DNA from: Candidatus Methylomirabilota bacterium
GTDB taxonomy: Bacteria > Methylomirabilota > Methylomirabilia > Methylomirabilales > 2-02-FULL-66-22
Length of the DNA stretch: 36,616 nucleotides
Assembly: GCA_016208645.1 (NCBI GenBank)
Contig: JACQXP010000195.1
Coordinates: 1-36,616, forward strand
Direction of reading: 5' to 3'
The notes beneath the pieces are model-generated. The model saw only the letters and a program-made list of their open reading frames with translations. It was not told the origin of the DNA and did not search any database. Shown piece by piece: positions 36,521 to 36,616 of the stretch; the first letter of the stretch is position 1, and each line of letters starts with the position of its first letter. The position numbers and the translations under genes were made by a program.

Positions 36521-36616
36521 ATGCCGAGACAGTGTACTGCCAGCGCCTGGAGTCAGTTTCTCGCCACGGCGTGCCTTCTCACGCTGCTCGTCCACGCTGC
36601 CGACGCGGGGACGCCT
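36521..36616 (+). CDS. secreted protein, 5' end only
   Basis: ATG 36521 has GGGAGG six bases upstream and opens MPRQCTASAWSQFLATACLLTLLVHAADAGTP, which is a clear Sec signal peptide (basic start, hydrophobic LATACLLTLLVHA, an A-x-A type cleavage site at HAADA). The frame is still open at the end of the window after 32 codons, so the mature protein cannot be identified. It is divergent from truA. Confidence 0.6.
   Translation, partial: MPRQCTASAWSQFLATACLLTLLVHAADAGTP

Noticed and set aside
1..36616. CRISPR array, tRNA, rRNA, prophage or complete insertion sequence
   Set aside because: No regular 25-40 bp repeats with spacers, no cloverleaf or rRNA sequence, and no transposase or phage structural reading were found on either strand.

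Overview
The window is a GC-rich, gene-dense bacterial chromosome segment. An LptE lipoprotein and MurJ indicate a diderm (outer-membrane) bacterium. The protein flavour (tandem small toxin-antitoxin genes, the gene run miaA-aroA-cmk-plsC-rpsA-sppA-HU, a DUF4845 protein next to miaA, BFN nuclease) is compatible with an uncultured Methylomirabilota (NC10/Rokubacteria-like) or Deltaproteobacteria-like genome. That placement is an inference from general resemblance; no marker search was possible.

Left flank (1-4.7 kb, accessory): the 3' end of a DUF4160 gene overlaps a DUF2442 gene. The DUF2442 frame runs without a stop into an M6-like secreted metalloprotease. Then follow a frameshifted remnant, two unknown small proteins, a decayed partial copy of a YCII gene about 0.5 kb upstream of the intact copy, and a HigB/HigA-type toxin-antitoxin pair with a textbook sigma-70 promoter.

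Nitrogen block (4.9-12 kb): gltD and gltB (glutamate synthase) run leftward and a divergent LysR regulator runs rightward, an arrangement like gltAB/gltC of Bacillus. gltB is split by a frameshift that looks like a loss of about 31 nt inside the FMN/synthase domain. A perfect 8-bp inverted repeat sits in the divergent promoter region.

Middle (12-16.8 kb, leftward): Uma2 nuclease, PaaI-like thioesterase, BFN bifunctional nuclease with a clear terminator, HIT hydrolase, a class III nucleotide cyclase with an unrecognised 350-residue N-terminal region, and an HU/IHF protein with its own terminator.

Housekeeping run (16.9-27.3 kb, all leftward): ilvB-ilvH-ilvC (branched-chain amino acids), then DUF4845-miaA-aroA-cmk-plsC-rpsA-sppA (tRNA modification, shikimate pathway, CMP kinase, lipid acylation, ribosomal S1, membrane proteolysis).

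Right part (27.5-36.6 kb): a PilZ protein cut off inside a second PilZ domain, directly followed by an AT-richer insert carrying an antitoxin and a truncated ParE/RelE toxin. Then come murJ (leftward), rpsT (rightward, with promoter and leader hairpin), and leftward lptE, leuS, a two-receiver response regulator and truA. The start of a secreted protein lies at the right edge.

The most unusual structural signal is a set of six intergenic loci built from 7-9 bp oligomers repeated two to four times, usually as two facing arms. The units differ between loci but the architecture is shared. No CRISPR array, tRNA, rRNA or complete insertion sequence was seen.
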